Part shown: in pieces, positions 52,395 through 60,958 of the stretch
Layout: each line of letters starts with the position of its first letter
Position numbering within the stretch: the stretch's first letter is position 1
NCBI GenBank assembly: GCA_963847235.1
Contig: CAWJYU010000009.1
Span: forward strand, 124,001 to 188,000
DNA: 64,000 nt
Direction: 5' to 3'
Origin: JACDAN01 sp963847235
GTDB taxonomy: Bacteria; Actinomycetota; Thermoleophilia; Gaiellales; Gaiellaceae
The notes under the pieces: model-generated
What the model saw: the letters and a program-made list of their open reading frames with translations, nothing else
The model's database searches: none
What the model was told of the DNA's origin: nothing
Made by a program: the position numbers and the translations under genes

Positions 52395-53732
52395 GTGCTT
52401 TTTCGCCAGTTCGTCGACGACGATCTTGGCTGTGCCTCCTACCTGATCGGCGACGACTCCTCCGGCGAGGCGGTCGTGGTCGATCCGGCCTTCGCGATCG
52501 AGCAGTATCTCGAATCGGCCAAGCGGGAAGGGGTGCGGCTCCAACGTGTGCTCGAAACGCACACGCACGCCGACCATGTGTCCGGCCACGGTCGGTTCGC
52601 GCTCGAGCACGACGTGTCAATCTCGATCCATCCGGCAGCGGAGCCCGAGTATGACTTCGACCCGCTGGAGGACGGCGCCGAGATCGCAGTCGGCTCGGTC
52701 TCGATCCGCGTCGTCCACACGCCCGGCCACCGGCCCGAGCATTGCGCGTTCACGGTCAGCGACCGGGCGCGAAGCGACGAGCCCTGGCTGACGCTGACCG
52801 GAGACTCGCTGTTCGTCGGCGAAGCGGCCCGGCCCGACCTCGCGGTCGAGGCGGCCGAGGGCGCGCGCGAGCTCTATCACAGCCTCCACCGCCTGCTCGA
52901 GCTGCCGGACGGCGTCGAGGTTCACCCCGGTCACGTCTCCGGCTCGCTGTGCGGCGCCGGGATGGACCACAAGCGGTCGACCACGATCGGGTTCGAGCGT
53001 CGCTTCAACCGGGCCTTTGCGCACCAGGACGAGGACGAGTTCGTGGCGGAGTCCATCCGCGCCGGTGTGAGGCCGCCGAACATGGAGCGGATCGTCGAGC
53101 TGAACCGCGGACCGTTCGTCGCCGCGCCGGAGCCGATCCAGCCGCTGAACGGCGGCGGCGGCGGAGTCGTGCTCGACGTGAGGCGGGCGCGCGAGTTCGC
53201 GGCGGGACACGCACGCGGCGCTCTCGGCGTCGCCGTCGACGGGGGCGGCTTCGCCACCAAGGCTGCGTTCGCGCTGCCCGCCGGCGAACGAGTGGTCATC
53301 CACGCCGGGTCGGACGACCAGGCGGAGCGGGCGGCGCGGGGTCTCCGCTCGGTGGGCATCTTCGACCTGGCCGGCTACCTCGTGGGCCCGCCGTCGGAGG
53401 AGACGATGCCTGCCGTCGACCTGGACGAGCTCGACCGGCTGATGGAGGCGGGCGAGGTCGAGGTGCTCGACGTCCGCGAGCCGCACGAGCGGGACGAGGG
53501 CTACATCCCCGGCAGCCGCAACATCCCGTACCGGCTCGTCCGCGAGTGGGCGGACGACCTCCAGGGCGGCAAGCCCGTGGTGACGATCTGCTCGAGCGGC
53601 TCGCGCGCGGTGGTAGCCGCGAGCGTGCTCGCGACGGCCGGGATCGAGGCACGGCCCGTGCTCGGCGCAGGTGTCGAGGACTGGGCCGAGCGGGGCGGCG
53701 ACACCGTCAGCTTCAGGCGCTGCGGGACCTAG
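52395..53732 (+). CDS. Persulfide dioxygenase-like MBL protein fused to two rhodanese domains
   Basis: The 445-aa protein has an ETHE1-type MBL domain with LETHTHADHVSGH (metal ligands, about 54-66) and VHTPGHRPEHCAFTV, GDSLFVGEAARPDL and EVHPGHVSGSLCG. A first rhodanese-like domain (about 255-335: VVLDVRRAREFAAGHARGAL) lacks an active-site Cys at the expected place (VVIHAGSDD). A second one (about 345-440) carries the full site TICSSGSRAV. This is the MBL-rhodanese layout used for sulfide/persulfide oxidation. It starts at GTG 52395 behind a -10 box and converges on the cyclase gene, overlapping it by 20 bp. Confidence 0.9.
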   Translation: MLFRQFVDDDLGCASYLIGDDSSGEAVVVDPAFAIEQYLESAKREGVRLQRVLETHTHADHVSGHGRFALEHDVSISIHPAAEPEYDFDPLEDGAEIAVGSVSIRVVHTPGHRPEHCAFTVSDRARSDEPWLTLTGDSLFVGEAARPDLAVEAAEGARELYHSLHRLLELPDGVEVHPGHVSGSLCGAGMDHKRSTTIGFERRFNRAFAHQDEDEFVAESIRAGVRPPNMERIVELNRGPFVAAPEPIQPLNGGGGGVVLDVRRAREFAAGHARGALGVAVDGGGFATKAAFALPAGERVVIHAGSDDQAERAARGLRSVGIFDLAGYLVGPPSEETMPAVDLDELDRLMEAGEVEVLDVREPHERDEGYIPGSRNIPYRLVREWADDLQGGKPVVTICSSGSRAVVAASVLATAGIEARPVLGAGVEDWAERGGDTVSFRRCGT

Positions 53733-56700
53733 CGAGCAGCGGTTCCGCCTCGCGGAGCCACCGGACCGCTCCAACCTCGCGGAAGAACTCGATCGCGGCC
53801 GGCAGATCGGCGGGGAGCTCGTCTTTCGCAGCGAGCAGGTGCGCCTCCGCCTCCAGGGGCCTGGCGCCTGCCTGACCGAAGATCGCGGCTGCCGCCGGGG
53901 CATCTCCGCGGCCGAGAGCAAGGCCGCCCTCCCGCCATGGGGTCGCAGTCGGCACGCTCTCCGCAATCGCCTCGAGCTCCGCCGAGAGCCCGAGGCCGGC
54001 CAGCGCCACTGCCACTTCCGGGAACCATTCGGCGGCAATGTGGAGCGGCGCTCTGCGCGCGACCTCTGCAAGCTCCGCAGCGAGCATCTCGGCACCGTCG
54101 TCCTCCTGCTCCCAGAGCACCCGGCAGCGAAAGGCGAGGGTCGGAGTCAGGAGCTGCGAGTCGCCCGCGGTTCGTGCGAGCTCGAGCGCAGCCGCGCTCT
54201 CCGCGAGCGCGACGGCCGTGTCACCCCTCGCCCGGGCGATCCGCCCGCGCAGCCCCCTCCAGAGCGGCTCGAGGTAGTGGCCGTGCCTCGTCTCCGCGTC
54301 GGCGATCCACCGATCCGCGATCGCAACCACATCGTCCCAGCGGCCGGCCATGTAGTGGAGCCTGATCTCCTGGCTGTCGCCCCAGCGGAGCCAGTCGAAG
54401 TGCGAGAAGCGCTTCCACGCATGCATCATCCGCTTCGTCACCTCGGCCGCCCGCCCGAGCTCGCCCAGGTTGTAGTAGCCGTCGGCGAGGTTGTTGTACG
54501 AGCGCTGGGCGGCGGCCGACTTCAGCCGCTCGAAGATGGCGATGCTCTCGGCGATCTGGTCCAGCCCCCGCCTGTCGCCCTCCATCGCCCGCCAGCTCCC
54601 GAACGTGTTCAGCAGCTGGGCGCGGACCTCGTCGAGGCCGAGCTCCTCGACCATTTGCATCGCCTCGTTGCCGAACCTCGAGGCCAGTTCCTCGCGGTTC
54701 GCAAGCCAGTGCAGCCGGAAGATGCCCGAGTACACACCCGCCTTGACGGCCGAGACCGGCAGGTCCTCGGCCAGCTCCACCGTCCGCTCCAAGCTTGGGA
54801 GGACGTCGTCGCCGCGGCCGAGGTTCCAGAACGTCTCCGCCCGCCGGAGCTCCGCGTCCGCAGCGCCGGCCCGGTCCCCCACCGCAAGCAGGGCGTCTCG
54901 GGCGGCCGCGAGCTCTTCCTGGTTCATGACGTCGGTCTCGATCCGCGCCACAGCTGTCGCGAGAAGCAGCCTGGGCCGCTCGGGGTCATCCTCCGGCCAC
55001 AGCTCGAGCGCTCGGTGGTACTCGTGCAGTGCGGCGCCGAAGGCATTGAGGGAGAAGGCGCGATCGCCGGCGTCTCTCAGTGCGAGCCGGGCCGACCGCC
55101 GCAGGTCCTCGTCATCGGCCGCCGCGGGTAGCGCCCCCAGCGCGCTCGCGTAGTGGTGCGCGCGCAGCTCTGCAAGATCGTCCGGTCGGCCCAGGGACTC
55201 GATCCACGCGGCAGCTCGGCGATGCTTCTCCGCCCGCTCCGCCCGCGGGATCTGGCTGTACGCGACGTCGCGGACGAGCGTGTGGGCAAAGGAGTACTGA
55301 GCGTCTCCTTCCATCGAGGACCGCGCTCCCGCTGCACGAACTGCTTGCGCTGGAGCCCCTGGAGGAGCTCTTCGACGCTGCGACGGTTCGACTCTCCCGC
55401 CGAGCTGAGCAAGCGCATCCGAGCCAGAAGACCTTGCCGACGACGGACGCGTCCTGAACGAGCGCCTTCTCCTCGTCGGTGAGGGTGTCCAGGCGGGCGG
55501 AGATCAGCCCCTGGATGGACTCCGGCAACGGAAGCTCGCCGCCGCCGAGCGCGTCCCGTTCGAGCGCGATCCGGGCAAACTCCTCGGCGTAGAGCGGGTT
55601 TCCGCCCGCCCGGTCGAGGAGCGCCGACTGGACCTCGGCGGGCAGAACGGTCTGCTCGAGCAGGCCGTGGAGCAGCGTCGCCGTCTCCTGACCGGTCAGC
55701 GGCGACAACGAGATCGTCGTCGCGTTCGGCTTGCCGCCGCTCCAGCCCGGGCGACTGGTCAGGAGCTCGGGCCGTGCGGTCGCAACGACGAGAATCGGGA
55801 TCCCGGTCGCCCAGTCCACGAGGTGGTCGACGAAGTCGAGCAGGCCCTTCGTCCGCCCAGTGGAGGTCCTCGAGGACGATGACGAGCGGGCTCCGTTCTG
55901 CGAGCCCCTCGAAGAACCGCCGCCACGCTGCGAAGCTCTCGATGCGCCGATCCCCCGACGCTCCCGCTTCGGCGCCGTCGGAGAGTCCGAGCAGCGGCTG
56001 GAGCTCGCGGGTGACCCATGCCGCGTCAGAGGCTTCCGGGACCACGTCCTCGACCGCGGAGCGCAGCTTGGCCTCGGCCCGCTCTCCGGGCTCTCCCTCG
56101 AGGATGCCGGCGTGCGACTTCAGGATCTCGCCGAGCGCCCAGAACGCGACGCCGTCGCCGTACGGCAGGCAGCGGCCCTGCCGCCAGAAGGTGAGCTCAG
56201 GTCGCTCGTCGACCGCGACGAAGAGCTCGTGGACGAGCCGGCTCTTGCCGATGCCCGGCACTCCGACGAGCGTGATCAGCTGCGGCGAGCTCTCGTGCTC
56301 CACGCGCGCCAGCGTCGAGATCAGGAGTGCGAGCTCGCGCTCCCGCCCGACGAGCGGCGTGCTCGGGCGGCGCGTGATGTCGGTTCCGAACCGGGAGCGG
56401 GCCTGGACCGCCTCCCAGACCTGCACCGGCTCGGTCTTGCCCTTCGCGTCGACCGGCGGTGCCTCCCGGTACTCGATCACGCGTGCCGTCGCGTTGTAGG
56501 TCGTCTCGTCGACGAGGATGCCGTTCACCGGCGCGGCGCTCTGCAGCCGAGAGGCGGTGTTGACGACGTCTCCCGCCACGAGCCCGCGCTCTGCGCCGGG
56601 GCTCGGCTGGAGCGCGACGAGGACTTCCCCCGTGTTGACGGCGATGCGGACCTCGAGCTCCTCTTCCTCCCGAACCCAGTCGCGGATGGCGAGAGCCGCC

Positions 56701-56945
56701 CGAACCGCACGCTCGGGATCGTCCTCGTGCGAGATCGGTGCGCCGAAGACCGCCATCACGGCGTCGCCGATGAACTTCTCGACCGTGCCGCCGCGAACCT
56801 CGAGCTCGCTGCGAAGCCGGTCGTGGAACGGCCGCAGGATCGCCTCGACGTCCTCCGGGTCGAGCGACTCGGAGCGAGCGGTGAACCCGACCAGGTCGGC
56901 GAACAGCACGCTCACGACCTTCCGCTCCCTGCGTGCCTCGGTCAT
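53713..56945 (-). CDS. Class III cyclase-ATPase-helical-repeat regulator, four frame breaks
   Basis: About 1,075 aa if joined. Residues 1-180 form the cyclase domain, of the type with VVSVLFADLVGFTARSESLDPEDV and VEKFIGDAVMAVFGAP (metal Asp). The ATPase carries TLVGVPGIGKSRLVHELF (P-loop) and LVIVLEDLHWADEG (Walker B). Breaks follow near 55846, 55424, 55400 and 55320; each side is protein-like (LLDFVDHLVDWATGIPILVVATARPELL after the first, SSMEGDAQYSFAHTLVRDVAYSQIPRA after the last). The C-terminal part is TPR-like helices to the stop at 53713. The cyclase type differs from the other two in this window. It may be a pseudogene or heavily affected by read errors. Confidence 0.75.
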
Positions 56946-56951
56946 GATCCG

Positions 56952-56957
56952 AGTCTA
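56952..56957 (-). promoter_or_regulatory. -10 box of a leaderless promoter
   Basis: TAGACT on the minus strand ends 6 nt before ATG 56945. Confidence 0.5.
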
Positions 56958-57051
56958 GAACCCGAAATAAATCCGGCCGGCATCCGGGTGCCGCTTCCCG
57001 TCCGCCGGCCTCAGGCACTAGACGCCGGTGTAGCCGCGAATCTTCCTGCCG

Positions 57052-58227
57052 CTATTTCAGGCGCTCGACCTCGTAGCCCCACGAGGCCATCGCGTCGAGC
57101 AGGAGTGCGACGTGCTCCTGGTCGCGCGTCAGCAGCGTCAGCTCGATCTCGGTCTGCGCGACAGGGATGTCCATCCCCTCGCGGTGGTGCTCGACCGACA
57201 CGACGTTCACCCGCTCGTCGGCGATCAGCGTCAGGAGCCTGACCAGCTCACCCGGCCGATCGGGCACGCGGGTGCGGACGACGAGGTAGCGGCCGCCGGC
57301 CGTCAGCCCGTGGCGCATGACCGAGATCAGGAGCGACGGGTCGATGTTCCCGCCCGAGAGGACGATCGCGACCGGGCCCGACGCGCCTCCCACCTTGCCG
57401 GCGAGCAGGGCAGCGACGCCGACGGCGCCGGCGCCCTCGACCACCAGCTTCGCGCGCTCGAGGAGCAGGACGATCGCCTCGCTGATCGCCTCGTCGTCGA
57501 TATCCACCATGTCGTCGAGCAGGTCGTCGAGGATTGACATGGTCAGCTCGCCCGGCTTCTTCACGAACACCCCGTCGGCGATCGTGAAGCCCGAGAGGCC
57601 GGCCTGGACGCCGACGATCCGGATGCCGGGCTTCAGCTCGCGCAGGGCGATAGAGATCCCCGACGCCAGCCCTCCGCCGCCGACCGGGATCACGACCGTT
57701 TCGGCGTCGGCCACCTGCTCGGCGAGCTCGAGCCCCAGCGTTCCCTGGCCGGCGATGATCACCGGGTCCTCATAGGGGTGGATGAAGGTCGCGCCGCGCT
57801 GCTCGACGTCGGCCCTTGCGGCGTCCATCGCGTCCTCGAACCGCTCCCCCTCGAGGATGAGCTCGGAACCGTAGGTCCGGCAGGCCTCGATCTTCGCCAT
57901 CGGCGCGTCCTGGGGCACGAAGATCCGCGCCTTCACGCCGGCCTGTCGGGCCGCCCAGGCGACCGCCTGACCGTGGTTTCCGGCACTTGCCGCCACCACC
58001 CCGGCCTCGCGCTCGGCGTCGGAGAGGAGCGCGAGACGGTTCACCGCGCCGCGCACCTTGAACGCGCCGGTGCGCTGGAGGTTCTCGGCCTTGAGCCAGA
58101 CGTCCCTGCCGGCGATGCGCGAGAGGGTCTCGGAGCTGTACACCGGCGTCTCGCGGGCGACGCCCGCGATCCGCTCGCGCGCGCCGCGGATGTCAGCTGC
58201 GGTCGGTGCTGTTTCCGTCAGCTTCAA
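57052..58227 (-). CDS. ilvA: Threonine dehydratase with C-terminal ACT domain
   Basis: The 391-aa protein has NLQRTGAFKVRGAVNRL, with Lys 57 the PLP Lys, and VVAASAGNHGQAVAWAARQAG (PLP phosphate region). VIPVGGGGLASGISIALREL is the second glycine loop. The C-terminal ACT-like domain has LVVRTRVPDRPGELVRLLTLIADERVNVVSVEHHREG. It deaminates threonine to 2-oxobutyrate; this length and ACT domain fit the catabolic/short form. The TTG start at 58227 overlaps the MeaB gene by 35 bp. Confidence 0.9.
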   Translation of the reverse strand: MKLTETAPTAADIRGARERIAGVARETPVYSSETLSRIAGRDVWLKAENLQRTGAFKVRGAVNRLALLSDAEREAGVVAASAGNHGQAVAWAARQAGVKARIFVPQDAPMAKIEACRTYGSELILEGERFEDAMDAARADVEQRGATFIHPYEDPVIIAGQGTLGLELAEQVADAETVVIPVGGGGLASGISIALRELKPGIRIVGVQAGLSGFTIADGVFVKKPGELTMSILDDLLDDMVDIDDEAISEAIVLLLERAKLVVEGAGAVGVAALLAGKVGGASGPVAIVLSGGNIDPSLLISVMRHGLTAGGRYLVVRTRVPDRPGELVRLLTLIADERVNVVSVEHHREGMDIPVAQTEIELTLLTRDQEHVALLLDAMASWGYEVERLK

Positions 58228-59182
58228 CCTTGAACACCCGCACCATTATTTCCCGGACCGCGGTCAGAGGATCGAGCTCGCGCCGCTGGACCTCGTCGAG
58301 CAGCCGCCGGAGCTCCGGATCGTCGGCGACCGCCTGCTCCAGATGGGTCTTGGCGCGGGCAGACGCGACGGTGAAGACCTCTCCGGCGAGGTTCTTGCGG
58401 CGCCTTTCGTCCAGGAGGCCGTCCGTCTCCAGGTAGGCGCGGTGAGCCGAGATCTTCTCCCAGAGCTCGGGCACGCCCTCGCCCGTCACGGCCTCGGTCA
58501 GCACGATCTGCGGCTTCCAGTCGCTCTCGGTGTCGAGCGCGAGGATCGAGCGCACCTCGTTCAGCATCGTCTTCGCCGCCGGATGGTCCTTCTTGTTGAC
58601 GACGATCACGTCCGGGATCTCCATGATCCCCGCCTTCAGCGCCTGGACGGAGTCGCCGGAGCCCGGCATCAGGACGAGCACGACGGTGTCCGCGACGCCG
58701 ATCACCTCGATCTCGCTCTGGCCAGTCCCGACCGTCTCGAGGAAGACGAGGTCGCGGCCGGCAGCATCCAGCACGAGGAGCGCCTGGAGCGTCGCCTCGG
58801 CGAGGCCGCCGAGGTGGCCTCGCGTGCCCATCGAGCGGATGAAGACCCCGGGGTCGAGGAAGTGGTCCGAGAGACGGATGCGGTCGCCGAGGAGCGCGCC
58901 CTTGGAGAACGGGCTCGAGGGGTCGACGGAGATGACGCCGACGGTCTTCCCCTCCCCACGCACATGGCGGACGAGCGCGCTGATCAGGCTCGACTTGCCG
59001 ACACCCGGCGGGCCTGTGATGCCCAGCGCGTACGCCTGGCCCGTGTTCGGGTAGAGCTCGCGGACGAGCTCGTAGGCAAGCGGGTCCGAGTCCTCGATGA
59101 GCGAGATCGCGCGGGCCAGCGCGCGCCGGTCCCCGCTGCGCACGCCTTCGAGCAGGCGCTCCGCCGTCCAGTTGCTCGCCAT
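58193..59182 (-). CDS. meaB: Methylmalonyl-CoA mutase-associated GTPase MeaB (ArgK family)
   Basis: The 329-aa protein has a P-loop at 57-65 (GPPGVGKSS) followed by LISALVRHVRGEGKTVGVISVDPSSPFSKGALLGDRIRL, FIRSMGTRGHLGGLAEAT, FLETVGTGQSEIEV and IVVNKKDHPAAKTMLNEVR, the family-specific stretch with NKKD. It protects and loads the cobalamin-dependent mutase; the mutase itself is outside the window. A TAGGCT box lies 6 nt before ATG 59182. Overlap with ilvA links propionyl-CoA formation from threonine with its further use. Confidence 0.9.
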   Translation of the reverse strand: MASNWTAERLLEGVRSGDRRALARAISLIEDSDPLAYELVRELYPNTGQAYALGITGPPGVGKSSLISALVRHVRGEGKTVGVISVDPSSPFSKGALLGDRIRLSDHFLDPGVFIRSMGTRGHLGGLAEATLQALLVLDAAGRDLVFLETVGTGQSEIEVIGVADTVVLVLMPGSGDSVQALKAGIMEIPDVIVVNKKDHPAAKTMLNEVRSILALDTESDWKPQIVLTEAVTGEGVPELWEKISAHRAYLETDGLLDERRRKNLAGEVFTVASARAKTHLEQAVADDPELRRLLDEVQRRELDPLTAVREIMVRVFKVEADGNSTDRS

Positions 59183-59188
59183 GGCCGA

Positions 59189-59194
59189 AGCCTA
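59189..59194 (-). promoter_or_regulatory. -10 box of a leaderless promoter
   Basis: TAGGCT on the minus strand ends 6 nt before ATG 59182. Confidence 0.5.
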
Positions 59195-59265
59195 GATCCG
59201 GGCGGTCGCGACGGCGCAAGCGATAGGGCTACGGCCCGAAAGCGCCTGCAAATCACCCTTGCGAG

Positions 59266-60402
59266 CTAGGTCCGCGCGGGCTCGCTCACCCGGGAGAGCG
59301 CGTCACGGAAGAGCGCGTTCTCCTCCGGCGTGCCGACCGTCACCCGGATCGCGCCCGGCGCGCCGAACCCTGCCGTCGGCCGGACGATCACGCCCTCGCG
59401 CAGGAGCCGCTCGAAGAGCGGGCGCGAGTCGTCGCCGACCTCCGCGAAGACGAAGTTCGCGACGGCCGGCTCGACGGGCTCGAAGCCGTGCTCCTTCAGC
59501 GCCTCCACGATCGCGGGGCGGCCTTCGGCGTTCAGGCGCCGGCGTCGTTCCAGCTCCTCCTTCGCGCCCGGCGCCGCCAGGCTGGCGAGTGCGGCCGCCT
59601 GTGCGGGCGAGGTGATGTCGAACGCGCGCCGAACCTTGCCGACCGCCGTCACGAGCTCAGCCGGCCCCACGCCGTAGCCGACCCGCAGCCCGGCGAGCCC
59701 GAAGATCTTCGAGAAGGTGCGGAGCACGATTGCCCGGCGCCCCGCCTTCACGTACTCCTCGATGCCGTCGGCGTAGTCAGGATCGTCCACGTACTCGAAG
59801 TACGCCTGGTCGAGGACGGTCACGACGTGGTCGGGAACGCGCTCGAAGTAGGCGTCGAGCTCGGCGCGGGTGTTCATCGTCCCGGTCGGGTTGTTCGGGT
59901 GGCAGACGTAGACGAGCTTCGTGCGGCCGGTGACCGCTGCGAGCATCGCGTCGAGGTCGTAGCGGCCGTCGGCGAGCGGGATCGTCCGCGCGACGGCGCC
60001 GAGCTTCACCGCCCCGATCACGTAGCTCGGGAAGCTCGGCCAGCCGCAGACGATCTCGTCGCCCGGGTCGAGCGAGAGCTGCGACAGCGCGTCGACGATT
60101 CCGTCGGCTCCGGCGCCGAGCGCGATCTCCTCGAACCGGACGCCGTGGCGCTCGGCGAGGGCGGTGCGCAGCCGGTAGCCGCCGCCGTCCGGGTAGCGGT
60201 TCAGCTGGGGCGCCAAGGCCGCCAGCGCGTCGATCGCCTCGGGGAAGGGCCCGAACGGCCCTTCGTTCGACGCAAGCTTGACCACGCGGTCCAGGCCGAG
60301 CTCCCGCTGGACCTCCTCGACCGGCTTGCCCGGCTCGTACGGGACGAGATCGCGAACCGGCGGCTTGAAGAAGCTGTCCGCGATCTGGGCGAGCGAGGCC
60401 AC
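59266..60402 (-). CDS. hisC: Histidinol-phosphate aminotransferase-like protein
   Basis: The 378-aa class I/II aminotransferase shows KLASNEGPFGPFPEAIDALAA (N-terminal substrate site), LVYVCHPNNPTGTMNTRAEL, VLDQAYFEYVDDPDY and the PLP Lys in LRTFSKIFGLAGLRVGYG. IRVTVGTPEENALFRDAL is the C-terminal arginine motif. Family members convert histidinol phosphate or aromatic amino acids, and no other his genes are near, so the substrate is not certain. GTG 60402 follows a TAGATT box by 6 nt. Confidence 0.8.
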   Translation of the reverse strand: MASLAQIADSFFKPPVRDLVPYEPGKPVEEVQRELGLDRVVKLASNEGPFGPFPEAIDALAALAPQLNRYPDGGGYRLRTALAERHGVRFEEIALGAGADGIVDALSQLSLDPGDEIVCGWPSFPSYVIGAVKLGAVARTIPLADGRYDLDAMLAAVTGRTKLVYVCHPNNPTGTMNTRAELDAYFERVPDHVVTVLDQAYFEYVDDPDYADGIEEYVKAGRRAIVLRTFSKIFGLAGLRVGYGVGPAELVTAVGKVRRAFDITSPAQAAALASLAAPGAKEELERRRRLNAEGRPAIVEALKEHGFEPVEPAVANFVFAEVGDDSRPLFERLLREGVIVRPTAGFGAPGAIRVTVGTPEENALFRDALSRVSEPART

Positions 60403-60408
60403 CAGCGG

Positions 60409-60414
60409 AATCTA
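60409..60414 (-). promoter_or_regulatory. -10 box of a leaderless promoter
   Basis: TAGATT on the minus strand ends 6 nt before GTG 60402. A CTCGAC-like -35 lies 17 bp upstream. Confidence 0.5.
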
Positions 60415-60421
60415 GTGGCTC

Positions 60422-60958
60422 TCAGACGACGTCGAGGGCCATCAGCACGGCGTCCAGGTACTCGCCGCCGCGACGGTAGTGGCCGCGCCGCAAGCCCTCC
60501 CGGCGGAAGCCGAAGCGCTCGTAGAGCAGGATCGCGGCCTCGTTGTGCGGGAAGACGTGGAGCTCGAGCTTTCGCACGTCGACCCCCCTGGCCCACTCCA
60601 CGGCTTCCCGGAGCAGGGCAGTTCCGACTCCGCGCCGCCGATGGCCGGCGGCGACCATCAGGCCGAGGTCCGCGACGTGCTTGCTCGCCGGGTGCGGGTC
60701 GCGGCCGAGCGAAAGCCGGCCGACGATGCGCGTATCCGAGCCCTCGGAGATCTCGGCGACGAACACCGCGGCGTCCTCGTAGCGCCGAAGCGCGCGCAGG
60801 TACCGCCGCTCCTCGCCCGGTGTCCGCCAGGTGCCGTCCGAGATCAGCCAGCCTTCCGGCTCCGAGGCGACGGACTCGCCGAGCTCCACGAGCGCTCCGG
60901 CATCCCCTGGCTGCGCACGCCGGACGACGATGCGCTCAGCCGTCGACGACGATTCCAT
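60422..60958 (-). CDS. GNAT-family acetyltransferase
   Basis: The 178-aa protein begins at ATG 60958 behind GGGGAGG: MESSSTAERIVVRRAQPGDA. The GNAT core is ADLGLMVAAGHRRRGVGTALLREAVEWARG with the acetyl-CoA loop RRRGVG. LELHVFPHNEAAILLYERFGFRREGLRRGHYRRGGEYLDAVLMAL is the usual C-terminal part. This is the RimJ/RimI-like branch that acetylates amines of proteins or small molecules. It overlaps the gamma-glutamyltransferase gene end by 23 bp. Confidence 0.85.
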   Translation of the reverse strand: MESSSTAERIVVRRAQPGDAGALVELGESVASEPEGWLISDGTWRTPGEERRYLRALRRYEDAAVFVAEISEGSDTRIVGRLSLGRDPHPASKHVADLGLMVAAGHRRRGVGTALLREAVEWARGVDVRKLELHVFPHNEAAILLYERFGFRREGLRRGHYRRGGEYLDAVLMALDVV

